Shown: one piece after another, positions 1-12,039 of the stretch
Numbering within the stretch: the first letter of the stretch is position 1
Layout of the letters: each line of letters opens with the position of its first letter
Assembly (NCBI GenBank): GCA_029582155.1
Contig: CM055894.1
Span: forward strand, 30,422,707-30,486,706
DNA from: Panopea generosa
Lineage: Eukaryota > Mollusca > Bivalvia > Adapedonta > Hiatellidae
Reading direction: 5' to 3'
Length of the DNA: 64,000 nt
Made by a program: the position numbers and the translations under genes
The notes under the pieces: model-generated
Database searches by the model: none
The model's input: the letters and a program-made list of their open reading frames with translations, nothing else
What the model was told of the DNA's origin: nothing

Positions 1-2760
1 AGTTGGAAATGTGCTCTTAGGCAAGTAAATATTTGACAAAGAACCAATACCGACTTGTTCCCATTGGGAAAGAAGTCCAGCTCTAGAATTAGACATAGAA
101 GATGTCTTGAGTGTTGCAGAGCCAAGTCCCTGGAATTGAAGGTTAGGAGCCAGTCCTCCAGATAAGAATGGAGACAAATATCTGTATAATGCACCTGGAA
201 TCATGAGCACTTTACTATTCTAGTGAAAACGTAAGGTGCTAGTGATAAACTGAAGGGAAGAGCTCGAACTGATAGGTTGAACCTTGCCAAGGGAAGCGAA
301 GGTATCGTCTGAATCTGGTTGTATAGGAAAGTGAATGTAAGCAACTTACAGATAAAGCGAAGTTACCCACTCGTTCTTTGTAGTTCCATCGATAAAGGTT
401 CTCCATACCCCTGTTCTATTGGAACTATGAAAAGACGACTGTAGCACCCCTGCTTGGGAGAGGAGGGGGATACCGGTTCAATTGCAGTGAGACAGAAAAT
501 TCTAGACATATGTGTCGAAATCTACTGCTTCATTTGATCCCAGAGAATTACTAAGCATCTTGGGTGAAAAGAAACCGTTGGGGATTGACCCAAAAAAGCA
601 TTAGATACCCCTCTGGATCACCGAAAGGGTCTAAGGGTCTGCGAAAAATAATTTTCCCCGGACTCTGAGAAGGTAGAAAGTCTACCTCTTGAGAGAATGT
701 CTAGCCTTGGGATCTTCAAATTTAAGTTGGAAGAACCCAGCAAAACTGGAAAGAGCCTGGAAATTTCCAGAAAGGGCACCCCTATTGGTCAGGCACTAGA
801 CCTCCTCTGCCCTCGCCCCTGCCTCTGTATGACTTGGTTCCTTTATGGTTAAAAGTAACCCTGGAAGAAAGATCCCGAGTAAAATGGGGCCTTAAGACCC
901 AACTACTGGAGTCCTACTGAATGGAGATTGAGGAGCTATAAATGGAACCATACTGGAGGTCTGGTATGAAGTTTGGCCATGGCTAACCGCTGAAAAGAGG
1001 GGTTCTCAAACTCTATTCTACGAATCTTAACCACTTCTTGGAAATTAAGTCCAAGAAGTGTATAAGAGTTAAATGGTCCATCCTACAGACTAGAAACCAG
1101 CTGTTGGTTTAGAGAACTCTACTCCAACAGAAAAGTCTGACTCCTTAAAGAAAGGAAATATTGAAAGCCTGACGAAATACTCCATCATATTAGCGTTGTC
1201 CTTAACCATTGACTATAGGAATAGATGCTATAAAGCGACGGGTTCTCCCCTCCTTGTAACCTCCTCCCCCATAATATCCGAGTGAAATTGGGCCTGAACT
1301 TCTTAACATGCCAACGAATGTAAAGAATTAATTACAGTACTTCAAATCCGTGCCCAACCTGTCTGACGTAATAGCCTTAGAAAAGTGAGAGGAAGGGCCA
1401 TAAGGGACCATCTCTTCCTCTCTAAGCTCTGATATAAAATAGTCATCAAATGAGGTACCTGACTACTCTGTGGTAGCGAAAGGATAGAGTTAGGTGGAGT
1501 GTGAGTCTTAAATAACATTCTAAGGCTGAGTAACCCTGAACAGTAGTGTAAGTATAAACCACTGTGAGACAAAGTTCAGGGCCAAATATATCTCTAAGCA
1601 GAGAAAACATCTCTGAGTAATGGGGAAAGGGTGTTCCCAATTTCTCGACCAAATGGCCTTGTCATCAATGGAAAGAGAAGCAACCATCGCCCCTGGAAAG
1701 GGGACTGGCAGTTGGTTAGCAGGGAGTGGAGGGACTACGTGGTCAGGAGTGAAACCCCTGGAAAAATTAGATCTAGTTGAGTGAGAAAGTACTCGAGATC
1801 TCTGGGTTGTGGTACCAGCCCTAGCCCTATGAGACTCCTTTTAGACTGACCCGTAGGTCGAAGGTCTAACTGAGGGTGTAACTCCAACACCAAAAATGCC
1901 TTCTTTCAAGATACATTGCTCCATTGGAAGGCCCTTATAATAATTAGGGAAAACTCCTCATGGTTAAAACACCATTGTTTTATTTAAAGGGCACCCCCCC
2001 ACGTGCCTTTGTAAATTTGATTCCGGTAATTCCGGTAAGGTATACATATATTATTGGGGGTAATGTATAGATATGTCATTGGAATTCCACTGGTTAGTTT
2101 CCAAGACTATTAGAACTAGTGTAGAGACTCCCTTAGATCTGTCCCTTTAATAAGAAGGGAAAAAGAAAACCGAAAGTCGGTGTCTCTTCCCTTAGATGAA
2201 AAACAAGAAACTTTACCTCTATTTCTTCTATGTTCCCTTCCACTCTTAGTGGTAGTCTTCCCTCGATCGCCTTCTGTTCCTGTCCTTGTGCTGCTGTTAT
2301 GCGCTGCTGGGACAGTGATAGCTGATTTTGAGGGAAATCTCTCGATCGTCTGCTGTTCAAGTCCTTGTGCTGCTACAGAGAGCTGCTGGGACAGTGATAG
2401 CTAGCGAATGTGGAGGAGCTCCTGGAGCGTCTTCGTCCACCCGTCACTCTCTGGGTTTTGGTACTAGACCTAGCCCATTGAGACTCCTTGTAAACTGACC
2501 CGGAGGTCGAAGGTCTACGGAGGGTGTAGCTCTAACACCAACGGTGCCTTCCTCCAAGAGACATAGCTCCATGGGAAGGCCCCTGGAATCTGAGGGATAT
2601 CTCCCCGTGGTGAAGATACCTGGGTTAAGAGATATCACTTGATTTCCAAGACTGAGCTTTGTTAGGACATTTTGTACAAACGCAGGTTGTACAAATATCC
2701 TGAAATATAAAACAAAATTGGCGAACAATTTCGCCGGTTAGTTTGCACATATTATTTGTA
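1..2760 (-). pseudogene. Degenerate retroelement-like coding block (gag-like relic)
   Basis: This block is visibly richer in G+C than the DNA after about 2760, and the minus strand holds several overlapping open stretches broken by frameshifts and stops. One frame from about 1800 down to 1560 is open for more than 60 codons and is rich in Pro, Ser and Phe (for example FTPDHVVPPLPANQLP). Another, 2728-2444, includes SVDLRPPGQF; 2360-2133 is rich in Gln, Ser and Arg. Two diverged copies of one segment are visible (about 1790-1935 and 2445-2640). A low-complexity proline- and serine-rich reading frame with internal duplication is what an old gag-like ORF1 would look like, possibly of a DIRS- or Gypsy-type element, but I see no reverse transcriptase, integrase or recombinase motif. 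Strand and family are inference; it could also be a decayed host gene. Confidence 0.35.
1790..2640. repeat. Internal diverged direct duplication in the relic
   Basis: The segment at about 1797-1935 (GGTACCAGCCCTAGCCC, then GGTCGAAGGTCTA, then AACACCAAAAATGCC) recurs at about 2459-2590 (GGTACTAGACCTAGCCC, GGTCGAAGGTCTA, AACACCAACGGTGCC). Between them the stretch containing GCTGCTGGGACAGTGATAGC occurs at about 2303 and again at about 2383. The duplications lie inside the presumed coding relic and suggest unequal exchange before decay. Confidence 0.6.
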
Positions 2761-2916
2761 AAAAACAGTTAAATGACGAAGAAACTCGTCGACTATTTAC
2801 TTTTTAATAATTTAACAGTGAAATTCTCTCGAAATTAAATTGAGAATTAAAACTGTAAAGCGAATTTATTCGCTGAAAAGAAGTAACACAACTACAAACT
2901 AATGAATGTGCTTCTT
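2720..2916. repeat. Cluster of short perfect hairpins
   Basis: Five small inverted repeats follow one another: GGCGAA-CAAT-TTCGCC (2720-2735), GACGA/TCGTC (2775-2790), AATTCTC/GAGAATT (2822-2848), AGCGAAT-TT-ATTCGCT (2859-2874) and AAGAAG/CTTCTT (2878-2916). They lie between the GC-richer relic and the promoter-like inverted repeat at 3011, so they may be the untranslated leader of the same minus-strand element. Confidence 0.55.
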
Positions 2917-3010
2917 AATAAAACAATAAAACGCACTATATAACGAAGAAACCTAGGAAAGTTAGCAATTTTTACGAGTGAATTTGAATTACCTACCTCA
3001 CACGAGGTTA

Positions 3011-3110
3011 CGAAAACAGAAAGAGGAATTTGCTTTCGCGCATGCGCATATTTATAGCAAAGGATAGTAACTCGTTACTTATAGAGGATAGTTAAGTCTT
3101 TCTGTTTTCG
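3011..3110 (-). promoter_or_regulatory. Inverted repeat with minus-strand TATA box and NRF1-type palindrome
   Basis: Two 13-nt arms, CGAAAACAGAAAG (3011-3023) and CTTTCTGTTTTCG (3098-3110), are perfectly complementary. Between them are a GCGCATGCGC palindrome (about 3038-3048), which matches the NRF1 consensus, and TATAAATA read on the minus strand (3049-3056). Reading leftward, this would place a start site near 3020, just upstream of the hairpin cluster and the degenerate coding block. The likely interpretation is the 5' terminal promoter of that old element. Promoter function is inferred from motifs only. Confidence 0.4.
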
Positions 3111-3179
3111 TGGATTATGGCAAATCGAGTATTAGCATATGTAATGTTGTCCTAAGATATAAATAGACCAATACACATT

Positions 3180-3330
3180 GTTGGAGTTATGGCCATTGAA
3201 TTGTCAAAAAATTGTGTTACACAGTAGTTGTCTTAGGTATGGCCTTACATCATGAAATATTGCATTCTTAGGCATTGTCTCCTCTGCCACAGGTGAGCGC
3301 ATTAGGGCCAATATGACCCTCTTGCTTAAA
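3180..3330 (+). repeat. Truncated copy of the 49.5-50.9 kb tandem element
   Basis: The core phrase GAGTTATGGCCATTGAATTG is followed by the 3' end GCATTGTCTCCTCTGCCACA at 3272. The same end motif occurs at about 50857, right after the long tandem array there. This copy keeps about one core monomer plus the terminus. Confidence 0.6.
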
Positions 3331-3339
3331 CTTTTTAAA

Positions 3340-5870
3340 ATCTAAGCCATTGTCTGCTTATAGAAAATCCCTATGCGTGGGTGTTTGAAGTTATGACAAA
3401 ACAAGGGGCTGGGATGTATAAGGGCCCTGTGCAGGTACTTTATCTTTTTACTGATGAATGGTATGGGAATTTAAAGTATTTACTTTTCATATCAATTAAC
3501 ATTTTGTTTAGTAAGATTGTGGTTGGGGTATTTATCAATAAGGGGTTAAGACTACCCCACCCCACCCTCAAAGAGTGTTGATATTGTGAAATCTCAAAAA
3601 GTACTACGGCCACCATTAGCCAGCAAAGCATTGCAGGCCCTCTTGTCAGATGAAAGTAAGTTTTCAATGTAAGAAAAAACAACATATTTAAAGTATGAAT
3701 ATCTGTTTTGCTATTCATTGTTTGCACAAGATTGCTATTTAAAGGATCGTAGTTAAGGCTAGTATGTAGGATTTTCTATAAATTAGATCTAGCGTACAAC
3801 GGTGAAAAAAGTCCACAGCAGAATGATTACATTTGACCTATTTTCTACTGGCTTTCTGCTTGAAAAATTGAACATGTAACCAATACCAGAGACACATAAT
3901 TAAGTCACTGCCAAATACTATGAATTAGACTTGATGTTCAATTCATCAATGTTAAAAACTTTTTTACAAGCTTCAATTTATTTAAAAGTGCATAATAAAA
4001 ACTTGGATTGTCCAGAGACATCTGGTACTTCTATCTGTAAAGGCTGGATGAAAGGCTTGCTTCTTTCGCTGAAAATGTGAAATATTTAAGTTTACTTGTC
4101 GGTGGACATTAATTACATTGGAAAAGGACAAAATTTGTTTATTGAAGGAGATCTTGTACATTTTTCTCCCAGACATAACGTTATCACATGCGGCCTACAT
4201 CCAAAAGTTATGCTCGATTTGCAATATCCCTTGTTCCCCCAAAATGCCTTACCGCCCTGAGCGACTAACACTAGTAAACCAGGGACATGCAATACATCTC
4301 ACTTCATAAATTAACATTCCGATCGCACTACCTGTCTGTGGATAATGTAACTAATCAGAGTGAAACACTTTAAAATGAGGTTACCATCGCAGTTTGCAGA
4401 ACTTTTTTTCTGAACAAAATAAAGGTGATCAAGACAACTTCATCACAGTGTAATATTACGGTACGAGTATTTTGCACGTAAACAAAGCTTTAAAGTCGTA
4501 AATGGTTTATCAGCATCTTATTTCAGCAAAAAAAAGGGTAAAATCACCACTTAAATGGTTTATTTTTCATTTACATTGAAACATTCATTTGTTGTTTATA
4601 CTGTAAATACTTGGACGAGAAGGCACAATAAGAAACCCGTTTTAAAAGTTTTCAAATTATTTTGGTTATTATGGACTTGTTTATGAGGGACTTTTTAACA
4701 ATCATGGAATAATAATTTTTATAGTTAACTATTAATGTTACTTTTATAAATGGAAATAAATAAATACTAAGTGAAAAATATATGGTAAGTATTTGAAATT
4801 AAAACTGGATCTTCTGTAAGGTGACTGTCTTCACTGGATTAAGCTGTGAAACAGCCTAGCTTTACAACAAGCCTTCCCAAAGCCTATTACCAGAAATAAT
4901 CTTTGTGGCAATGTATTCCCACCCAAACGTAATTAATTCCTCCTTGGTTTCAAGTACACTTTGATGCTGAAAATCTCAAGCAGACTTCTTGCAATTTGCC
5001 TTGAAAAAAACTATAGAAACACCGTTCTGCCTACACCAAAAAAAAATCATACCTTATAATTATACAGGTATACATTTACTTAGAAATTGTGTTGAACTCC
5101 TGAATATTTTGTTCGCTTATCTTTATGTTAATTATTAACTTTAATTGTTACTATCATTCATTATTTCATGATAAATTAGTTTTTAAAACCTACGTGGCGA
5201 AACTAATATTAGAAACAATTGATTAATTTACATATTTTAATAAACATACATTGTACTTCTCAACCACATTGATCAATATAATTGTTTTAATGTAAGACAA
5301 ATATAAGTGTGTCAATAGTAAGGAATCGTGTATCTAAAGTTTGTAGTTTAATAGTTGTAGTTTGTAAACATTACTGTAGTTCAACACGAATAGTATATGA
5401 TCTTTGATAGTTTCACATTGACAGTCATATGACATTTTTTTTATAGTTTGTCTTTAAATGTATTTCTTCCTAGTTTGGCTTCTTGGTAATTAGCTTCTCA
5501 TTTACATTAATCCAGTTCTTCTAATTGTAGTTAATCCAATATGAATATTAAACTTTAACAGTAGTATTTAAATCCAACTGTAAAATTCACTTTTAAATCC
5601 AATGAAAATAACACTAATAGTAATCTACCGGTAGTATGAATATCACAAACTTTTCAGAACCTTAATGCTGTCAAATATGCCTTGTTTGTACTTTACCTAT
5701 ATTTCTTATATCATATCACAAATATCTAAAAACAAACTTTAAACATGACATTTTAATAGTTTCCATATAATACTTATACACTTACACACATTGACATACT
5801 AAGTGAATTATCTCACTTTATAGTCATTTCAAAGAGCATAATTTACCAGTTTAATTGTAAGTACATGTAA
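3340..5870. other. AT-rich non-coding stretch
   Basis: No convincing exon, RNA gene or repeat boundary is seen. Open frames are short, lack coding-like composition, and are not flanked by plausible splice sites in a shared phase. It could be an upstream intron of the receptor-like gene or intergenic DNA. Confidence 0.5.
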
Positions 5871-6615
5871 TACGTTGCATGCAAGTCCCTATCTCAGTAA
5901 CCATTGCATGTATTGCGTTGAAACTTTACACAAGCCTTCCCAGTTATCAACCTTAGTACAATAACTAAGTGATATAACTCTTGCATGAATATAATGCAAA
6001 TTATTGCCCTTGTTTGACTTAAAAATTCTGGTTAAAGTTTTGAGTGCAAGTACCATCAAGTCTATATCTCACCAACCACTCAATGTAATTGACTTGAAAC
6101 TTTACACAAGTCTTTCCAGTCATCAACCCTACTACAATAATTAAGTTACATAACTCTTGCATGAATATAATGCAAATTATTGCCCTTGTTTGACTTAGAA
6201 ATTCTGGTTAAAGTTTTGAGTGCAAGTACCATCAAGTCTATATCTCACCAACCACTCAATGCATTTGACTTAAAACTTTACAAAAGTCTTCCCAGTCATA
6301 AACCGTACTACAATAACTAAGCTAGTTAACTTTTGAATGAATATAATACAAATTATTACCCTTGTTTGACTTAGAAAATCTGGTTAAAGTTTTGCATGCA
6401 AGTACTGTCAAGTCCATATTACATCAACTGCTCATTGTTGTACACATGACTTTGTAGTCATGAAGTCAACTAATTTAAGTCGGATAACTCTTGCCAGATT
6501 TTTTTGCAAATTAGGGCCTTTGTTTTAATGAGAAATTTTATAACTCAGCAGTTGCTGCATGTACAATGTATTTAATTGAAACTTCAATTTTGTAAGTTAG
6601 ATAACTCTTATTTGC
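5870..6615. repeat. Tandem array, about 176-bp unit, about four copies
   Basis: The phrase TAACTCTTGCATGAATATAA recurs at about 5974, 6150 and (diverged) 6326, a 176-bp spacing, followed by two shorter decayed units. Each unit also carries CTGGTTAAAGTTTTGAGTGC and ATATCTCACCAACCACTCAA. A related partial unit is at about 43230-43445. This is the core type found in bivalve non-autonomous elements with internal tandem repeats. Confidence 0.85.
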
Positions 6616-7436
6616 TTGGATTTTGTCATCAGTCTCAATCATATTTGTACTTCTGTGACAAATATTTGAATAGTCCAGCGCGCTGTCCCTTCGACAGCTA
6701 TTGTTTTATATATGTTTTTGTTCACACAGTTTTTGCTTAGATTGTTACTTTGATGACACTTATAATATAATGATAATAGTTCAGAATATTGGGTAGAGGG
6801 CAATGTGCCATAACTCTTATCTTCAAATATAATATAATTCTCTCCCTTATTGGACCTTATTTTCGGTTATGAAAAGGAGGTTTACTTCTCAGTAAAGGAC
6901 TTGTTCGTGGAGCATCCATTTGTTCTACTGATACTCTTGTTTTCCGAGTTATAAAATGTCCATACATAATATCATGAAATTAAGAAAATTTATCTACATG
7001 TAAATGAAACACCTTTTTTTTTTTTTGTATGAACAATCGTACGAAGATATGTGTGTTCTTATCAAAGGCCAATGTTTTTTGTTTCTTCTTTTGTCGTTCA
7101 TGAAAATCAGCCATTTTTTATTGAAGATTATGCTATAATACAGATATCTTTTTTTCTTTTTTTATACATGTGCTATAAAATCAGAACTTCCAGGATGCTT
7201 TCCACTTCTAAAGTATTATCTATAATGATGATAAACATACAAAATATTAGATTTTTTAACACTACTTGTTTTTTTTTGTGGAGGTATTGAAGTCAGAAAC
7301 AGATAAGAAGGGTGCCTCCCATGTTATACTATGTTGTTTGTTTCTTTCTTTCTATCTATCGATCAACTACTGGTCCACAGGTTGTTTAGGTTATTATAAA
7401 ATAGATTGCATCTGTCTTTCAACAATTTATCCCTTC

Positions 7437-8060
7437 GGAGGACATTGAGAGGAAGTGCAGTGTACAAGAACCATAGCTCTACCTTGCTTAGTTTTTGAAT
7501 TATCTCCCTTTATTAAATTTACACTTGTGTCAGGAGCATAACTCCAAAACTATTTAAGGGATTTTGTTGAATCTTTACACAATGATTGAGGACATTGAGA
7601 TGAAGTACATTGTACAAGAACGATAACTTTACCTTACTTACTTTTTGAATTATCTCCCTTTAAATTTACTTGTCTTGGGCATAACTCTTAAAGTGCTGAA
7701 TTAAATTTATTCAAACTGCATACTAAGAAAGAGGACATTAAGGGGAAGTGCATTGTCTAAGAACCATAACTTTACCTTGCATATTTTTTTCAATTATCCC
7801 CATTTATCACTTTTAGTATACTTATCATAAAGATTACTCAAGAACTTTTGAAGGTATTTGGTTCATATTTCACACAATGATAGAGGATATTGAGAGGACA
7901 TTGAGAGGAAGTCCAAAAATTATAGCTCTACTTTGCCCATTTTTGAATTATCTCCCTATTATATTTTATTATGCTTGTCTGGAACATAACTCAAAAAGAG
8001 TTCAAAGGATTAAGTTGATATTTCACACAATTATAGAGGACACTGAGAGTGCACTGGGAT
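7437..8060. repeat. Tandem array, about 150-bp unit
   Basis: Units begin with GAGGACATTGAGAGGAAGTG or a close variant at about 7439, 7588, 7731, 7883 and 8036, each followed by ACAAGAACCATAGCTCTACC-like text and TTTGAATTATCTCCCTTTAT. The core resembles, but is diverged from, the array at 60.8-61.2 kb. Confidence 0.85.
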
Positions 8061-8100
8061 GAGCTGGAATCAAACCCGCGACGATGATATCATTCGGATC
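8048..8100 (-). repeat. Fragment of a tRNA-like SINE head
   Basis: GAGCTGGAATCAAACCCGCG reads on the minus strand as a B-box-like GCGGGTTTGATTCC. No A box is recognisable next to it, so at most it is a truncated SINE head at the edge of the tandem array. Confidence 0.3.
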
Positions 8101-8735
8101 AATATTTAACAAGAAAATCGCGTTTCATTGTGTGTTTTTTAATCTCTAAACATCTACCGGTATAATAACACTCCTTCATGACATTGAATAGATGCTTCTC
8201 TAACTAATATGCATATGATTCACTATTACATAATTGCTTCAGCAGAGGGATTGGTCATGTCCAACATGACTCTTGTTTTATATGATTTTATGCTAGTAGC
8301 TACGTTATATGGAAGATTTTTGTTGCAACTAGCATAACAACTAAGATATTTTTTTTCTTTTTTATAACAACATTTCTTTTATCTGTCTTCAGATCTGTAT
8401 GAGCTCATTGATAAATCTGTAGATTATAGTCTGACAAGCAATTAAAGAAACATGCGAGCCTTTCCTAAAGCTGTTCAGGCCATTGATTTTAATTTGCAGG
8501 GATCTTTAATGAATCTTGTATTTTCTAGTGTTTGTTATATGAAATATGCACAACATATTGATTGTTATCGGTCTAGCCAATGTTCTTCAGACTTTTTTGC
8601 TGAAATATCACTGTATTTTAAAATAGGAATGAAATGAATCACCAAAATTATAGTGTTCTCTGATCTTGTAAAAAAAGACAAAAATCTACTATTGAAGCAG
8701 AATATTATATAAAAATGAATTTATTTTTATTTCAG

Positions 8736-8776
8736 TTATATTAACAATGGTGCTGCCGATGACTCTGATTATGAAG
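8736..8776 (+). CDS. Receptor-like tail gene, exon A (partial gene; first exon seen here)
   Basis: A 41-nt internal exon lies between a pyrimidine-rich acceptor (TTTTTATTTCAG) and a GTAATT donor. One base completes a codon begun upstream, then 13 codons read YINNGAADDSDYE, and a final G is left over. That G plus the TA of the next exon makes a Val codon, so the join to 15943 is in frame. The segment is short, acidic and disordered-looking. Tyr in YINN has Asn at +2, the Grb2-type SH2 ligand pattern, and the second Tyr sits in an acidic DSDYE context. The upstream exon must end in phase 2 and is not recognised here; the presumed membrane and extracellular exons probably precede this window. 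The function as part of a cytoplasmic tail is inferred from the joined gene. Confidence 0.7.
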
Positions 8777-9124
8777 GTAATTTTTTGTCTCTGAAAACAT
8801 ATTGAATATAGAGGAATAAACAAAAATGATGCTAATCTTAAAACATATAAAAAATGATTTAGGTACAAGACCGTACTCATGAAATTGGAAGAGGACTATG
8901 CCATTGCTCAATATCTGTTCTTACAGTCACTGACTATCAGAAAATCACATAATATTTTTGCAAGCAGTGAAGATATTAATTTGATAATTTACAGAAATAA
9001 GGGAGGTGGTCGTAACCAAAACCCATTTCCCTGTAGGTGATCAAATGATCATGCTTAAACATTAAAGGTCGGATCTCATGATTTTGGTGGCTGTGCCCTT
9101 TGAATGCTCCTGTTGGTCATCATT

Positions 9125-9310
9125 TTTATGCTCCCCCAAGGGTGAGCATATAGCTACCACTTTGTCCTTCCTTGTGTTTATCCGAATCCTTGTTCATACT
9201 AATAAAATACTGAAGGGAATCAAACAACACTTTAAATATGGAAATAGGGTAATGTATGGAAGTACACAGTGAAATAGGATTATTATTGTTGACCTTTAAT
9301 GGCCATGAAG
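9125..9310 (+). repeat. Short dispersed-repeat terminus
   Basis: TATGCTCCCCCAAGGGTGAG followed by CATATAGCTACC and CCTTGT matches the starts of repeats at about 14409 and 25885 (GCTCCC...GCATATAG). It is the 5' end of a dispersed element, here kept for less than 200 bp. Confidence 0.5.
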
Positions 9311-9693
9311 CATAAAACATTGCAATATTTGCCCATGTGTAAACTTCAACGCCAGCAGTTTTCAGTAATATTAAAGTTATTGAACTGGGCTAATTGAATA
9401 ATTAATATTGTAGTTCGGTCCTTGAATCATTTATAATTGCCTTATTTGGTGTATTCTCTTCGTCACCAGCTTTGAACCATTTTCACCATTGGATCTTTAT
9501 TTTCACAGTAGTTATATAGTGACCTGTACATAGAATCTTATTAAATATTGGTAAGATGGATTTTTTTAGAGGTATTTTGTACATGTATCAGTTTTATCAA
9601 GTGTTTTACTCCCAATTTTGCCAAACGTCAATGCGATTTACGCCATTTTCATTGCTGTTTTAGTATATTTAACACATAAGCAATATACCACAT

Positions 9694-10395
9694 TTTGTTA
9701 TCCCTTGCCACCGCACGTCCGTTCATGCGTGCGTCCCCTGCACCATATCTCCTTCAGTTGTGATTGGAATTTTAAATAACCTGGCACAAATGTTCACTAG
9801 GACAAGACGATGTGTCAAAGGTCAAGGTCATAGCTCAAGGTCAGGTGTTTGAAAATACAATTTATACACTGTGTTTTCTCTTATCAGGACCATAGCTTCT
9901 TAAGTTGTGATTGGAATTTTAAATAACTTGGCACAAATGTTCACTAGGACAAGACGGACTTGGGTCAGTTCGTCAAAGGTCAAAGTGACAGCTCTGTCCA
10001 TCAGTCTGCTGCTATCCGGACCTTATCTTTTTTAGTTTTGATTGGAACTTTAAATAACTTGGCACCAACGTTCACTAGGACAAGACGATGTGTCAAGCGA
10101 CTGACTTGGGTCTGTTCATTGCAGGTCAAGGTCACAGCTCCATCTGTCCACTGCTGTCCGGACTGTATCTTCTTTAGTTGTGATTGGATTTTTAAATAAA
10201 TTGGCACAAATGCTTACATGTACAAGCCCAAAACGATGTGTGATGCAAATTTGGGTCTGTTCGTCAAAGATAGTTTTTGTTTTGTTTTAGGGTTATAACT
10301 TACATATTTATGGTTCGATTTAGAACATCACACCAATGCTCACTGGGACAAGACAATGTGTCATATTACAGTATTTCAGTTTGCGGCATTTACAT
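9694..10395. repeat. Tandem array, about 130-150-bp unit
   Basis: The phrase AGTTGTGATTGGAATTTTAA (or a close variant) occurs at about 9756, 9903, 10033 and 10174. It is followed each time by TGGCACAAATGTTCACTAGG and GTCAAAGGTCAAGGTCA-type text. The CAAGGTCA phrases are shared with the tandem-core elements at 13.6 and 20.4 kb. Confidence 0.85.
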
Positions 10396-10461
10396 GTGAT
10401 TTCTGTGATCGGCGACTTTTCCAATTTGTATAATTTAAATCCACATCTCTAGAAATGCCTC

Positions 10462-12020
10462 CAGGGCTTGAATTTAAGCACTCGCCACTCGCAAAATGCG
10501 AGCTGTATTTTGAAAATGCGAGTTGAAATTACTTAAGCTGGCATTTTTTTGCGAGTGGATTTCAAGTTGAGAAAATTACTTATTTTATTCATTTTATTGA
10601 TTTTTGAAAATAAACAAGTATTATTCTGGTAAGAATAACGAGTTCTTGTCAATTTTACCAAATTTCTTTTGCTTCTTGCACCAAATTACCCCCTAGCAGC
10701 ATGATTGTCAATGACGCATTAAATATTTATATATGTGTAGACTGAGTCCAATTGTTTTTGATCTCAAGTTCATTCTGCAAAAAGGAAGTAAAGTTAAAAC
10801 CCGTCAACAACATAATGAGTAGACTGTGTCTAGTTTGATCGATCGCGCACTCACTCTATCACTCGGAACACCTTGGCTATTACTACGTAATAACCTCGGA
10901 AATAATACGGGGGCCGCCATATTGCTGTAACCCGGCCTTTCTGCCGAGTACCAGACTAACACATGGCCGGACTACATTCAAAATGGAGACTATCAACCTG
11001 AAAACGTGCTCATTATGTTTACTAAAGAATAGACATGTATAATGTTATTGGCAGAAAAAGCTTTGAAATAAAGCCTGCACGTCGGAAAGTCAGCCATTTT
11101 TGTTTACGATAATAAAGGGAAGTAACTTGCCAGGGCAAATTACCAATTGGTGTATTCCTACAATTATTTACGAGGTCTAATACCGAAGATGACAGAATTT
11201 GCCGAGTATGTATGATTGTCACTCTATAAAAGTTGAAACCCGTCAAATTTATTGTTTACATATTTTGTCAGCTGTTAAAGTGGCAGATAGAATAACATCT
11301 TTTTCTCCATTGAACCGACGAATGAAAGTGAGTCCCAACAAGAAAAAAGAGAAATAATTCTTTCGTTAATACTGTAATGAAATGGGAGCGACAGCTCAAT
11401 ATCACACAGGGCTATAAACTTGACAATGACAAAATGGTGTGTCCATTGTAGAAACCACCGCGATCGACAGATCATCCATAATAATTAAACTATATTACTA
11501 TGATATCACAACATTTACACATGTTAAATAAACGTCCTTGGCTAGATCTAGATCTTATTTTAAAACGAAAGGCCATTGGCTATATAAATAGAAATGTGTG
11601 TATGTCTCAATCTCAGCCTCTCTGTACACGTGTTATTGTTGAATCCATGATTCATATTTTGGTTTAGTTAAAAGTGTTTATTTATGATATATCAGTGTTT
11701 GCATTTATTTATGGTAGTAAAATAAATAACAAAGACAATTTTATTTTTTTAAATATTTTGTTTTGTAAAGTACTGCTTTGAATTGTACCGTAACATATAT
11801 ATTAACCTTGATACCATTGTCTATAAATAAAAAAAAAGCTAATAATGCATATTAAATAACAAGCAGGCTTTGAAACAATTAATTTTGGGTTTATTTAGAC
11901 ATTTATGACTACAAGTTTCTGCGAAAACTGGTTTGGCTAGTTGGTTTCAAATTTGGCCAGTTGAAATTTTAGGCACTGGCCAAAATTGCCAGTGCACAAA
12001 AAAGTTAAATTCTAGCCCTG
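10462..12020. mobile_element. hAT-like TIR element, about 1.56 kb, non-autonomous
   Basis: The left end CAGGGCTTGAATTTAA and the right end TTAAATTCTAGCCCTG are inverted copies with one mismatch. They are bordered by an identical GCCTC on both sides (10457-10461 and 12021-12025). CAGGG-type termini are usual for hAT transposons, which normally make 8-bp duplications, with 5-6-bp groups also known; a 5-bp duplication is all I see. Subterminal GCGAGTGG/CCACTCGC and TGGCCAGTT/ACTGGCCAA motifs lie next to the ends. No transposase frame is visible. The interior includes a CCATTGGC-TATATAAATAG stretch near 11570 that resembles a CCAAT/TATA promoter. Confidence 0.6.
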
Positions 12021-12039
12021 GCCTCTAAGGGTTAATGAG

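Noticed and set aside
5870..6615. CRISPR-like repeat-spacer array
   Set aside because: The units are contiguous tandem repeats of 176 bp with no unique spacers; this is eukaryotic DNA.
8397..8448. Possible exon after TTATCTGTCTTCAG encoding DLYELIDKSVDYSLTSN and a stop
   Set aside because: The acceptor looks good and the peptide has Y-x-x-hydrophobic motifs. However, it needs a phase-1 donor upstream, whereas exon A at 8736 needs a phase-2 donor, and no supporting exon was found. Kept only as a note.
11560..11600. CCATTGGC plus TATATAAATAG as a host promoter
   Set aside because: It lies inside the hAT-like element and no exon follows; it is more likely a relic of the element or chance.
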